The notes below the pieces were generated by a model. It worked only from the letters and a program-made list of their open reading frames with translations. It did no database searches and was not told the DNA's origin. A stretch of DNA of 64,000 bases from Druceiella hillmani. Taxonomy: Eukaryota > Arthropoda > Insecta > Lepidoptera > Hepialidae. The position numbers and the translations under genes were made by a program. Positions 36,615-47,570 of the stretch are shown one piece after another (the first letter of the stretch is position 1; each line of letters opens with the position of its first letter). The stretch is taken from positions 30,607,001-30,671,000 of the forward strand of contig JAYKKI010000015.1 of the NCBI GenBank assembly GCA_039881145.1, given 5' to 3'.

Positions 36615-38925
36615 CTGCAATAAACAAAAAAGTGAGTTATATTAATGGTAATTAAATACCCGATAACCCTTATTACGAGCAGGTATTTTTTTTTCATGCA
36701 AACTCATGAAGGGCCATTTCATTATGTATAAATATCACCCTTTTCTAAAGTTTTCAAACAACAACATACGTTAGACTAGGTGAAAATAAATTTCTGTATT
36801 GATGACTGTGAGAGAATATTTAAAAATTAAATCGCTGGTTAACTGGATTATTTCGGATTCAGTTATTTTTAAATTATATTCGGGAGGAATTTCGTTTCGA
36901 CACTTCAGTTCAGCTTTCAGTTTAGCATAATATACGCAGGGCACCTTGAAAAAGGTAGAAATATTTAGTTTGTTTTTCATTTAATATATTGCAACTTCCT
37001 AATAGTCATTAAAATGTTTGTGTTAGTGTATTTAATGACTTATAAAAACGGTTTAATGAATTACGCATTTTACATTATTATACTTCTTGGAAACAGCAGT
37101 ACGGTAGGAAAAAAAATACGAAACGACATGTAGTTTTCAGTGTAGTGATAATTACCGCAATTACCATACAAGTCACCAGTTATCGATTTGTGGAGCAATA
37201 TAAGACCAACGTATTAAATAATTGATAATTTTTTTCGCATATCATCCTACTTTAAGGATTAAGCCAAAAATATAGAATATTTTCGTCTTATGTTTTCGAG
37301 GGGAATTGGAAATAAAAATTTGGTACACCAATTAACCAACATTCTTTATATTTAAATACAAATGTACTATTTAAATTACAGGTAAATAAAACAAATGGCG
37401 TGTCAGAGATAGGGAGATAATATGAATGGCCTTTAGACAAGGTTTCGATCTGTAAATTATGCCTGGTAATGCGGTTTCGGACAAATCTAACCACAAATGT
37501 TCAATGTTAATATTTAATATTGGACATTTATTATTACATTAAGTTAATTTCAAGAATTAAGTATTTTCTATATTTTCATGAAATTATATTTGTCATGTTG
37601 GACTTTTAATTCATTCCAGGACGTTTTTAAATCACGGTAGTACAATGAATTGCAATTATCGTGTAAAAGTTCAATTCTTTATTTAGCATTAAATGTATAT
37701 CTGGTGTCTGTATGTATAATATATTTAGTTTGATATCTATAAGAGATAGAAGAGGCGGGCCAACCGGTAATAAAAAAAATAAGAAAATGACCATCTAGAG
37801 ATCACAGTAAAAACATGACAAAATGGCCATCGTTGGAATCTGTTATATTTTATTTATTTTAATTCAAAAGTTAATTTTTCTAAATCAATCTTGTATAAAT
37901 ATCATTGACATATAATAATTTTAATAACGGAAGTTATACGGTCACACATATAAAGAAGGTTAATTGGTATTAAGAAGTTATCGAAGAATAAGTTATACGG
38001 GAACAAATGTGGGGCACAACAAACAATATACCAATACACTGTGTTCCACATGTTAGCACATAAAATAATAGTCAAAAAAATGTTATGAAAAAACGAAAGT
38101 AGGTACGGATGAAAGACATGTGATCCTCTTTAACGCAGATTTGTAAAAACCAGTATTACTTATAATGAAGATTTATAAAAACCAGTATTACTTATAAACT
38201 CGAGAAGTTTTTTGTTCGAAATACTGACTACAAGAAATTTGCCTTCATTTTTAACTAACTGATCGAAGTCCCAACGCTGTCTCTCGTCTATGTCATCTTG
38301 CACTCTTTATTATTACAGATATCAGTTTGAAATAGACGTGAATGACGTGTTATTGAATACCGAAATATCCCTAAAGTAAGATGGAGAAATCGTTGAAAGA
38401 TCAATAATGTTAGATGTTTTAAAAATATACGAATACTTCAATACTGTAGAATCATCTAAATCTATAGGTATTCTGAAATTCCGTTTTGTAAGTAGACAAG
38501 TAAAATCAGCTGACGAACGAACAAGAGAAATGGAAAATATTTTATGGGCCGAGTAAACTTTAATCGTTCGTGCTATTTCAAATATTTCCTTTCGGCAACT
38601 ATTCGTGTATTCAAATCAGTTCTTTTTTTTCTAATTGATATATCAATTAGTTTCTTTCTTCATTAAAATATACTAATGACTAATTATGGATTTCTTAAAA
38701 TTTTTGAAATAGATCATATCCGATATTTGGACCAATGTTTGTTGAACGCGCGATTAATAAATTCTACTCGTTCGTGAGCCAAAGTATTGTAGTTAAGTAG
38801 GCTGTTCTGATTATATGCCTGTTTGGTTTCTGATAAATATGAAATTACATATACTGTCTTTCGCTACGGTCATTTGTTTTGTATTTAGAGGTTATTTTAA
38901 AAGCTACGTCTAAAGATTTGTCATA
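36615..38925. other. AT-rich stretch, probably intron; short duplication at 38145-38203
   Basis: TAAAAACCAGTATTACTTATAA occurs twice in direct orientation, starting near 38145 and 38178. No other exon was seen. Confidence 0.4.
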
Positions 38926-38927
38926 CG

Positions 38928-40030
38928 TACACTACCTATCAAAAGGATTTGCTCACCATAAACATTTTGAGAAAAAATGTGCAATATTAAATGTTTGTGA
39001 TCAATGGGTTTTTATTACATTATTTCGCTAAAAAAAGATTAAATTAAATCATATATTCATAAACTTGATTGTCACTTATTGCATAGAAAGGCTTTGTCTA
39101 CATTGCGACATTTTGGCTTAGAATAAAGAACACAAATTCTATGTGTGTTGTTCATATTTGGGACGTTGGAGCGTTTATATTTTTTTGATGATGTTTGTTT
39201 ACATCATTTATATTCGAGAGCTAGTAAGAAAAATGAACTTACATTTAAGACATCATAACAAGTAATGATTAGTTTTGAACTCATTATGTTTTTATCAAAT
39301 CTATTATAGATATACAGAAAACAAGGAAATAATGATTGAAACTGTTTTGTGATAAACAATTAAATAAATTTTACCGAACAATAGCGGGGGAATTAAAAAT
39401 ACCGAGACAAACGGTCGAGTACAACGTCAAGAGACTAAGAGTTTTATGAATAAAAGACTACAGAAAATAAGCACTGGTTTGTAAATGCAATCGAAGATTT
39501 ATAGTAGCTAGCAAAAACTTTTTTTAGGTGACAAAATAAACGAAAAAGATTGTAACGTGTTTAAAAGAATTGATAAGTATTATGTAGTTATGAATCAAAG
39601 TTTGAAGTTCCAGAATCTGAAAGTAAAATGTTTGTTCACAGGTTAGAAGATGAGCGAATATTGGAGAGGCAGTGTTTTAAGTAAGGCGGAGGCAATTCAG
39701 CAATTATTTGCAAGTTTTTTGAAGGTAGTGCAATAGGAAATTTGATGACGGTAAAGGAAACATTGAAAAAAGAAGTATAGAAAAAAGAATATAGTGCGTT
39801 CAGGTTATCGTCTTATCGGGAGAAGCTTAATCTTCCTTCTTCTTAGTCCTTCATAGTTTATAAGCTTTAGAGCAGCCTTGCATTGTTAAGACTGATTAGT
39901 TACGTTTGGTCGTGAATATTGGATGGTATAGTCTTTAGGCTGTAGAACTCTTATCTCAAAGACGTACTTTGAAAAATATATCTCAGTTTTTGTAGATTTT
40001 TGTTACAATACCGGCAGTAGCGTTTGATCT
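38928..40030 (+). pseudogene. Tc1-like transposon relic
   Basis: The left end ACACTACCTATCAAAAGGAT (from about 38930) resembles Tc1-type terminal repeats. Downstream on plus, in different frames, are TIAGELKIPRQTVEYNVKRL (39378-39440, helix-turn-helix), SYESKFEVPESESKMFVHRL (from 39586, the SDESKFE block with catalytic Asp changed to Tyr), GGG (about 39690, from the KHGGG motif), CKFFEGSAIGNLMTVKETL, and GYRLIGRSLIF (39803-39835, the GxRLIGxxFxFQQDN block without its Asp). The order and spacing match Tc1 transposases. Stops, frameshifts and lost catalytic residues make it dead. No right terminal repeat was found. Confidence 0.82.
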
Positions 40031-40570
40031 TTATTTTTAACTATTTAAAGGGCAACAAGAAGTGAAGTCCTATGACGAGAAGTCGCAGGTGTCGAGATAT
40101 TTTTAATCGGCCAAGATTTTAAACAATATCCGAAAAAAAATTCCGTTCATAGTAGAGGCAAAAACATTTCGAAAACATAACCATGTCATCATTTATATTT
40201 AATTTCGCCATGACACGAGCGTTGATGATTTTTTTCGTTATTCGTCTTGTAGCAAGTTATATATTAAACACTTGAAATGTCTTGGCAAAAAATAATTATT
40301 ATGCGTCCGTCATTTTGACCTTCCAAGCTGATTGAACTGAAACTTCTCACTGTAAAGTGGGATGTCACCATGAGGAGTGGGGATAGCCCGCTAAATTAGT
40401 TAAGCGTCAGTGTCTGTGCATATGATTTATACTACGCATAATTTATATTGAATTTACGTAGTGACATTGTATGCTTACAATTTATTCAATTATAAATTGT
40501 ATATATAATTATGAAATACATAATATGCAAGTCCACAATGAATGATTCATTAGTTATTAAGATTAGTTAA
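40031..40570. other. AT-rich stretch, no gene seen
   Basis: It may include the undetected right end of the Tc1 relic. Confidence 0.35.
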
Positions 40571-40573
40571 TAT

Positions 40574-40790
40574 TGCACTCAGAATATTAGAAATTCGCGG
40601 TAATTACGGAAAGTATTACGAAAAATATAGCAAAGATCTTTGCTAATAGCCCACCTGAAATTGTAATACAACGAACCCTAAGTCGTGGTAAAGAACTTAA
40701 AGAAAGTAGAAATAATACTACATCACGTAGTTTCATTTAATTGTGAATAGTGAATTTCTACAAAATTAACGCCAAATATATTCAATATTC
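40574..40790 (+). repeat. Dispersed hammerhead-like repeat, copy C (longest)
   Basis: It starts with GCACTCAGAATATTAGAAAT, a segment that recurs as a hairpin at 42673-42732. It continues with AAAGATCTTTGCTAATAGCC, the core, and the tail TTCTACAAAATTAACGCC shared with copy B. The core has lost bases (CTGAAATTGT in place of CTGAAGATGTTGT) and should be inactive. Confidence 0.9.
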
Positions 40791-40835
40791 CAAGTAATAA
40801 TAAATTCTACTGGAAATCGTCCCAATAATAGATAA

Positions 40836-41126
40836 GTGAAAGAAACACGCTTCCGATTATATGTATATATCCTAAAAGGACCGGACGATTATATGATGAA
40901 GTTTGTCCTAAACTTCCCAACGACGAAGCGTGGACGTGAAATGTTACCTTCCACTTGGTTGACGATGGTCGAAAAAGACCTGAAAGAAGCCCAACTTGAT
41001 GCCAGCACGGTACAAAATCATGCTCAGGAACAGAGAGAAAGAAGACCAGTGGCAAGTAAATGGGACAAACGGTCCAGGATAGTCGTAACAGTAAGAGACT
41101 CTACTCGTACTGCAAATATATATTAA
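40836..41126 (+). pseudogene. LINE reverse-transcriptase C-terminal tail
   Basis: A 96-codon frame contains KFVLNFPTTKRGREM, STWLTMVEKDLKEAQLDAST and RRPVASKWDKRSR. The pattern matches the short conserved tail at the end of many LINE polymerases (RP.STW...VEKDLKEA.LD.STAQDRA.WR...RKADPASKWDKR). The rest of the element is absent on both sides. A 5'-truncated LINE copy ends like this, and the frame is intact only because it is short. It starts 45 bp after copy C of the dispersed repeat; whether the two inserted together is not known. Confidence 0.8.
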
Positions 41127-41279
41127 TAAAGTACTTAGTATCAATATATATTGATAAACACTAATTAACCTTTGTATATAACTTTATTCTTAAAATTGAT
41201 TGTATAACTGATTAAACTTATTATGTAACTATAGCTTTATCTGTGGTAAAAATCAATCGAATTAGACGTATGAGTAGAT

Positions 41280-41495
41280 GCTTCAATGATGGAACGACAT
41301 TCCGGAGATATACCGACAACGTACACAACATTGTTGCACGCCCCCTACCATCACCCGACTAATGTAATCACCCCGTTAACCGTTGACTAGTGATGTCTCT
41401 GCGCCTGGCCGCGATAACGCCTTGACCTCGCTCTGCCTTATCTATCTCGCCACCACCGAAACATACGTTATCTGTTCAGCTGACACGAAGAATAT
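41280..41495. promoter_or_regulatory. Candidate enhancer: GATA-site cluster with E-box
   Basis: The block is GC-balanced in AT-rich surroundings. It has GATAAC at 41412, CTTATCTATCTC at 41437 and GTTATCTG at 41467 (GATA cores), plus CAGCTG (E-box) at 41478. No exon is supported. Regulatory function is an inference from motif clustering. Confidence 0.35.
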
Positions 41496-41880
41496 GTTAA
41501 CAATTACAATTTTTTGTAAACATTAACGTATTTATTATTATACCATTACGCCATTTCCCACATCATTAAGGTATGAAGCGATGACGAAGCACAATTCCAA
41601 CGCATATCTTTTGTTTCGTTCAATTTTATGCGTGTCTGTTTGCTTTGGTGCTTTTGATTTTTTGCTCGCGATATTGTACTTTACAAGTTCTTTGGTGTGC
41701 GATAACTGCGCTTTTAGTTATTGCGTTCTCTTTATGTATTATATTAATGTATCGTTTTTCCTCTTTATACATGGTAAATGGATCCGAGCCACGTCGAAAC
41801 TTCGTTCTATGTTATCCTTCAAGGATGTAATATTCACTGTACCTGTAAAATTTTAATTTATTTTTTATTTTCTATTACTT
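41496..41880. other. AT-rich stretch, no gene seen
   Basis: The 91-codon frame at 41581-41856 is hydrophobic, as T-rich DNA encodes, and has no splice context. Confidence 0.35.
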
Positions 41881-41889
41881 ATGTTAACT

Positions 41890-41951
41890 CAAGTTTTGAT
41901 GCAATATAATTTCAAGTTTTGATGCAATACAATTTCAAGTTTTGATGCAAG
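41890..41951. repeat. Tandem repeat, 26-bp unit, about 2.5 copies
   Basis: AAGTTTTGATGCAATATAAT and near-identical copies follow one another three times, the last truncated. Confidence 0.9.
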
Positions 41952-42670
41952 AACGAGATATTTAAATAAAATAATTTGTCAGATCCTTAATAAGTACATT
42001 ATATTATTTTTTTTTATTAATAAAAGAGCTATAAACAATAATAGGTATTTTAATAAACATAATTTACAATATCTTCAGACATGATAAAAGTAAAACGTTG
42101 TCTTTTTGTTTCCTTTCACGCTAAACGGTTTAACAGTTTACCATTGCACATAGCGCTGCACTGCACTACAACAAATGTGTCTAGAAAATTACGTTCCTGA
42201 TTGAAATCTAAACCATGCGGTTGAAGTCGCGGAGAAAAGTTAGTAAAAGTTTATCTGGGGCTGGGCCCTCTGCGAGTCCCCCACGCTTTCTTGCTGATCC
42301 ATTGGTTACCATTGCCTTTTTTTCAGAATTTCACTCTGTGGAGAAGAAAAATTCTGAAATATTAACATTTTATTGACTTTATATTTCATATTACCAGCTA
42401 CCGTGTTAAATTGTTAATATAATTTCTCTTTGACTCAAGGTTGAATTAGCGATTGTGCGCATTATCGTTTGTTTACGCCTACCGGCAATCGTCGACAAAT
42501 TGAACTTCGTAAATATACTTGGGTGAAATTATTGTTTGAACTTAACGATAAAATTGCATTTAAAATATACTATCGCTAGGCTCTTTCTTACATTGAGTGC
42601 AAATGTTACATCGCATGATCAGGAATTGAGCCACCAACAATGAAACACTAAAACTAATTTTTCTTTAATT
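41952..42670. other. AT-rich stretch, no gene seen
   Basis: A small GC-rich patch near 42255-42290 (GGGGCTGGGCCCTCTGCGAG) has no exon features. Confidence 0.35.
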
Positions 42671-42672
42671 TC

Positions 42673-42732
42673 TTGCACTCAGAATATTAGAAATTCGCGT
42701 TAATTACGCAAATTTCTAATATTCTGAATGCA
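42673..42732. repeat. Hairpin built from the repeat family's left segment
   Basis: TTGCACTCAGAATATTAGAA at 42673 is mirrored at 42710-42732 with one mismatch over 23 bp. The left arm and centre match the start of copy C. Confidence 0.9.
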
Positions 42733-42787
42733 AAGCGTAGAGTTAAACAAAAGTACAAATCCATAAATTTATTTCCAAGTAATATAG

Positions 42788-42873
42788 TATTATTACTACT
42801 TTCTTTAAGTTCTTTACCACGACCTAGGTTTCATTGTATTACAACATCTTCAGGTGGAATATTAGCAAAGATT
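42788..42873 (-). repeat. Dispersed hammerhead-like repeat, copy D (core intact)
   Basis: Read on minus, this copy has stem I strand CCAC, CTGAAGA, one extra T, stem II GTTGT-AAT-ACAAT (one G-U pair), GAAA, stem III ACC-TA-GGT, C at 42821, and stem I strand GTGG (42820-42817). Stem I continues past an internal loop as TCTTT pairing with AAAGA. All core residues of a hammerhead (CUGANGA, GAAA, NUH with H = C) are present. The predicted scissile bond is between 42821 and 42820. The extra U at the base of stem II and the two-base stem III loop are the deviations. Activity is not shown. Confidence 0.75.
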
Positions 42874-42876
42874 AGA

Positions 42877-42962
42877 ATCTTTGCTAATATCCCACCTTAA
42901 GATGTTGTAATACAATGAAACCTAGGTCGTGGTAAAGAAATTAAAGAAAGTAGAAATAATAC
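42877..42962 (+). repeat. Dispersed hammerhead-like repeat, copy E, head-to-head with D
   Basis: It is a near-exact reverse complement of copy D, with only a 3-base spacer between them (AATCTTTGCTAATA... against its mirror). The core reads CTTAAGA, so one conserved G is lost and this copy should be inactive. The pair forms an inverted repeat of about 86 bp per arm. Confidence 0.9.
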
Positions 42963-44575
42963 TACATCACGTAGTTTCATTTAATTGTGAACTAATTTAT
43001 TTTTAAAATATATGTTTGCCGTACGCAACCGAATTACATAGTATTCATTATTAACTACAAACTATAATTGAATAAGATAAATATTTTTGAATGCCACAAA
43101 ATTTGTGTAAAGGCAGAAAAACAACACTAGAAGTTAAGATGTCTTAGAGGAATATTGTAGGACTGTGTGTCTCAGTGGTAGAAGACAGGTGGCCAAATCC
43201 ATAGACAATGTCTCAAGAAGAAGGAGCCCTCGCAAGAAAACAGAGAGTCGTTTTTGGTATGATAGATTAACATACTGCGCTTTGTCATCACAACTTATAT
43301 CATACCATGGTGGATGCCAGATTTAAGGTATAATTAATTAATCTTAATTTAGCCAAATATTTTTTTTGTACCTAGAGGCTTATATATGATAATGTATAGA
43401 AAAGGTTTTTCTTAATTAATCATATTATAAATTTGTTTAAAAATTGTTTTTCAATTCTTACATGTGCATGTCAAACTTACCGTTCGTTGTTTTTTTTAGC
43501 TTTATGATTTTTTGTAGTTGATCTTTACTGTTTACTGTTAGGCTATTTTAGGTTATTTGGATAATAAACAAATAATTTCGTTAATATTAATTTTTTTTCC
43601 TATGGCATATCCATGTATATGAAATAACGAATGACGATATTTGTATAAAATACAATTTAAGGAAACGATTAACAATTTCGACAGGTAACAGAAATCGCCG
43701 TTCGACAGGTAACAGAGTCACCAACGTCGTCTTCTAGGCCATATGGCTATGCGGTGTGTTGAACGAAATAACATCGTGGTGACGAAATGTGAATTCAATT
43801 GTGCAGCCCGAAGTAAAAGCAAACACATGCCACCATTACAGTTGCATAGACACATATAACTTGTGTTCTTCACTTTATGTTTTCCATTCTGTCTAGACGG
43901 CGACACTTTCTGTCGTCAATCAGCATTATGTCGTTGCACCTCTAGCGTATGACCTTCTCGCAATTTGGAGTTGGCAATAGGGTTGCCACTAGTGATGTGC
44001 CATAAGTTTCATTTTCACCATTTGCGATGGTCAATACGAATATTGACTTTTTGTTCTTGTCGAAATCACTTCTTGCAGCCCATGGAAACCGATGGATACT
44101 AGTGAAATAAAGATTGAGAAATTGCAATTTATCAGGCTAATTAGAATCTTTCTCTTCGCAATTTGTTTAAACTAAATAAATATTACTGTTTTTTCTTTTT
44201 AATGCTTCCAACTAATATTGTTTTTAATATTTTAGGTTGAATTATTACTATAAAAACTGATTACTCATTTAAATTATATAGTCACTGACCATTAATAACA
44301 GATTATCCACATTTGCCATAAAAGAAAAAAAATTACCATAATTTATGGCTAGTCATTTCTTTTAAACAATATTTTAATACCAGAAATTATAAAACTAAAT
44401 AGATTGTCTTTTTTACTCAAAAAATACTAGATACTTTTCGAGTGTAATAATTTCACAAGCGGTAATGGAAAAGTGTATTACATCATGGTGACAATGTACT
44501 CATAAAATCTTTATAATTTTATGGTAGAACTGAGCATAATTTCATAATCGTGCTATGTTTAAAAATAAATGCAGT
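42963..44575. other. AT-rich stretch; tRNA-like A-box fragment near 43165-43195
   Basis: TGTCTCAGTGGTAGAAGACA resembles the 5' half of a tRNA-Gly-like SINE head, but no B box follows, so I do not call a tRNA. The sequence CGACAGGTAACAGA occurs twice at 43678 and 43702. No gene was seen. Confidence 0.25.
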
Positions 44576-44579
44576 ATTA

Positions 44580-44670
44580 GCACTAAAAAATAAAATAATA
44601 AATAAGTGTACTGTGGAGTATCTCGTGCCTTTTGCATAATGCACTTATTCATTATTTTATGTTTTAGTGC
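44580..44670. repeat. 91-bp hairpin (29-bp arms, 2 mismatches)
   Basis: GCACTAAAAAATAAAATAAT at 44580-44608 pairs with 44642-44670 (CACTTATTCATTATTTTATG...). The 33-base loop is TACTGTGGAGTATCTCGTGC and on. Size and shape fit a tiny MITE or, less likely, a microRNA-like hairpin. Confidence 0.85.
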
Positions 44671-46195
44671 AGATAATTCATTTGTTTTTTAACATGGGAT
44701 TATCAATAAATACATTATTTATATTGAGATTATCAATAAAGAAATTATAAATCGGACTTATTTGAAACAAATAAAATAAAACTAAATTAAACGGATCGGT
44801 TACTTTGTGTAGAAAATTACAATAAAAGTCGTATTAGAGTTATCGCATTGTCTAAAATATCATTGCTAAATCTTTTAGAATAATAATCGTACGTAGATTT
44901 CATCCATGGCCTTTCCTGTATTTTACTTTTCATATCATCATGAAAAAAACTATATGCAGAGCTAGGTTCTAGTCTGTAGATAGATAATTAAAATAAAATA
45001 TCGAAACCCACGGAGCAACCTTCACCGTTGAAGATGGAAGGAGACTTAACGATGACACGATTATGTTGGTTCAAAATCGAAAATATATTGGTCATGAACA
45101 TGTGATTTTAATATGAAAACACCCCCTCGCCTTCAGGTAAATGTTTCAGGCTACGGCACATAACTTTCCTCTTAAAATCCCATTCAAGTTAGATGGGGAA
45201 AACTAACTAATAATGTCTTGAAAAATATTTAGCATTTGATTTATTAATGTGGTTCATATTAACGTTGTTTTTCTCAGCCGAAATTCTTGATGTACTTGCC
45301 TAGCTCAAATGTTAAATCTTTTGTTATTTTTTCATATATCTCACATTTTAATATCAAGACTCCCGTTTTTCTTTCATTAATCATATTTGAAATTTGGATA
45401 TAAATTTACGTTTTCTTACCGAATCTTTCTTTTCAGTTGATAGCTTTTGAAATTTGTATTTTATTGTTAAGATGAACTAGTGCGTGATTTGGTTAATGAA
45501 ATACATTTCGAATTATTGCAAAAAAAATATGAAATTAAAATTGTAACGGAGAAGGTTCGAAAGTACATAAAATATAAATGTACTTAGTTAATAACGTTAC
45601 GCGATCCTTTTATTCCAATGTAACAAATGATTGAAATACTCGTTTTTCATGTTAAATTTGATAACACGTTCAGTTCAATCATTTTTAACATTAAATTGGT
45701 TTTTTTGTGATAAACAAAATTTTAATTTGATTGACTAAAGTTTCGCCATAGATTATTATGATGACCCATTGCCACTGATGCCTCGCTTACCAAACTTGTT
45801 CTAATCGCTCGGTACATAAAATTAAACTAATGACATTTTATTAACAATAGTGATGTATGGACATCGAAAGACTAAGTAATTGTAATTGTCTTATACTTAA
45901 AATAAATATTTGTTTACGTGCGTTCTTTACCTCTCTATTTTCTTTATTTTTTATTCTATTATTTTCCTTATTTTTATTTATTTCGTTTATTTTTTAATAG
46001 TATAACAGTAATTTAAAGTAACGTTAGTGTACAAAACATGTAAATTTTAACAGTTAATACGGTTCTTACTAAAAGTAACAGCATACAATTAAGGAGGTTC
46101 TGACCAATTAATGTAATTTTATTGATGAAACTAAATCAAGCAAATTACTGTTTGAGCAATAGCGCGTTGGCATATTAATAATTCTCATTCTTCTT
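44671..46195. other. AT-rich stretch, no gene seen
   Basis: Nothing recognisable. Confidence 0.4.
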
Positions 46196-46199
46196 TGCT

Positions 46200-46400
46200 A
46201 TCTGCGTGACTCGAGCGAGCAATGATAGTTTCATGAACGGGTTCACGTGCTGCATAACCACATAAGGACGTGCAATTTATCAGCTCGCGATAGAGCGGGG
46301 GCTGTGTTATCAGAGACGCGGGCCTCCCTGCGGTTTATCAACCGTGACCCGTCGGGTATCAGCTGGACCTGTGCGGACGTTCTCAGTGAAGAAACTCGAG
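46200..46400. promoter_or_regulatory. Candidate enhancer: five GATA cores in about 90 bp with E-boxes
   Basis: GC-balanced block with TTTATCAG (46276), CGATAG (46288), GTTATCAG (46306), GTTTATCAAC (46333) and GGTATCAGCTGG (46355). The last overlaps CAGCTG, and CACGTG lies upstream near 46244. No open exon with splice sites is present. The motif density is far above the window's background by eye. Function is inferred. Confidence 0.4.
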
Positions 46401-46790
46401 CCTTGAGAAGTTGACATATTTTAATAACACAATTTACTTTATTTATAAGGCAATGCTTTAAAAATACGTAAAGTATTTTTTTCGAAATGGCACCCGGTGT
46501 CGGCCCTATTAGTATTTACGTCGATCTTACAAGAAATTTCATGTATTTCCTTATGTAAAGCTTATTTCCCTCACTAACTAGCCTAGCTGCGTAGTCCCTC
46601 ATTGCGAGCTGTCAACTTTTGCTTTAGTTTCCTATGTAAACTCGAGAGTTTGCCTGCTACAGTGTTAAAATACGTCGCCGAGTGGAAAGATATCGTCGAA
46701 CGTCATTGCGGATTGTTAGTTGTTTGTCTATTTTCTAATCTAAGCTCGAATGTATGCCTGGTCGAGAATTAAAAGACGTCGTCTAATGCG
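46401..46790. other. Mixed composition, no gene seen
   Basis: No exon recognised. Confidence 0.35.
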
Positions 46791-46797
46791 AGAAAAA

Positions 46798-46872
46798 AGG
46801 AATCTGATTTTCTGATTAAATATAAAAAAAAACGAATCTGATTTTCTGATTAAATATAAAAAAAACGAATCT
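46798..46872. repeat. Tandem duplication, 34-bp unit
   Basis: GAATCTGATTTTCTGATTAA followed by ATATAAAAAAAAAC is repeated twice, then starts a third time. Confidence 0.92.
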
Positions 46873-47329
46873 CAAAAATTTTAAAAATGTCTCCGAGTTT
46901 ATTTAGCATAAAATTATGAAAAGCAAATTCAGAATCCCTATTAAAAGTCATTTCAAACACTATCCTAGATGACTTAAAGAAAAGAAAAATCGGTTTGCTA
47001 CCTGCTGTCATTTAAATTTTTTTCCACAAATACATTTACAGCAAAATACATTTTACATCCTCACTATTGTAATATTCTAATTATACCAAATTCTAACTAC
47101 ATATCACTAGTTAGACCAGAGAGACTATGTCACACATACAGACACAGGTTGCATCGAAAAGTGCACTGATTCCACCATACATTTGAATCGCCCCTTTGTT
47201 AGCAATACAATATATCTGTACGCGGTTGTTTTGACCAACCATGAAGTTTCAAGTTTACACAACTCTATAAGTAGCCGATGTTCTTAACCTCTCTTCTTCT
47301 AAGGCGTCTTTCAATTTTCAACAGACAAT

Positions 47330-47570
47330 GATGAACGAAGACACTTGCTCACTTTATTTACCCGTCTGGCTCGCTGCGACAAAAGTACATGCGCTTGTTT
47401 GCTACATTACTCTTTAAATAAGTATCAGGCGGACGGGTAAGAGGAGACAAGAAGGAAACACCTATCTGCAGTAAGCGACTCTATTACGATAAAAAGAGCG
47501 GACCTCGTCAATTAATTATGCAGCGTAGATTTGCGATGAGTCATTGTTGTTCATAATCGCCAACCGAGTG
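47330..47570. promoter_or_regulatory. GC-balanced block with homeodomain-like sites; possible enhancer
   Basis: It contains TCAATTAATTATG (47509-47521) and GCGATGAGTCATTG (an AP-1-like TGAGTCA). It lacks convincing coding frames. This is speculative. Confidence 0.2.

Noticed and set aside
36284..36697. 137-codon frame on minus covering the membrane exon
   Set aside because: It reads the exon in a different frame and runs through both splice borders; the frame that agrees with the splice sites gives the membrane span.
40574..42962. Copies C and E as active ribozymes
   Set aside because: Copy C has deletions in CTGAAGA and stem II, and copy E has CTTAAGA; both break the conserved hammerhead core.
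43155..43200. tRNA-Gly-like sequence
   Set aside because: An A-box-like stretch is present, but no anticodon arm or B box follows.
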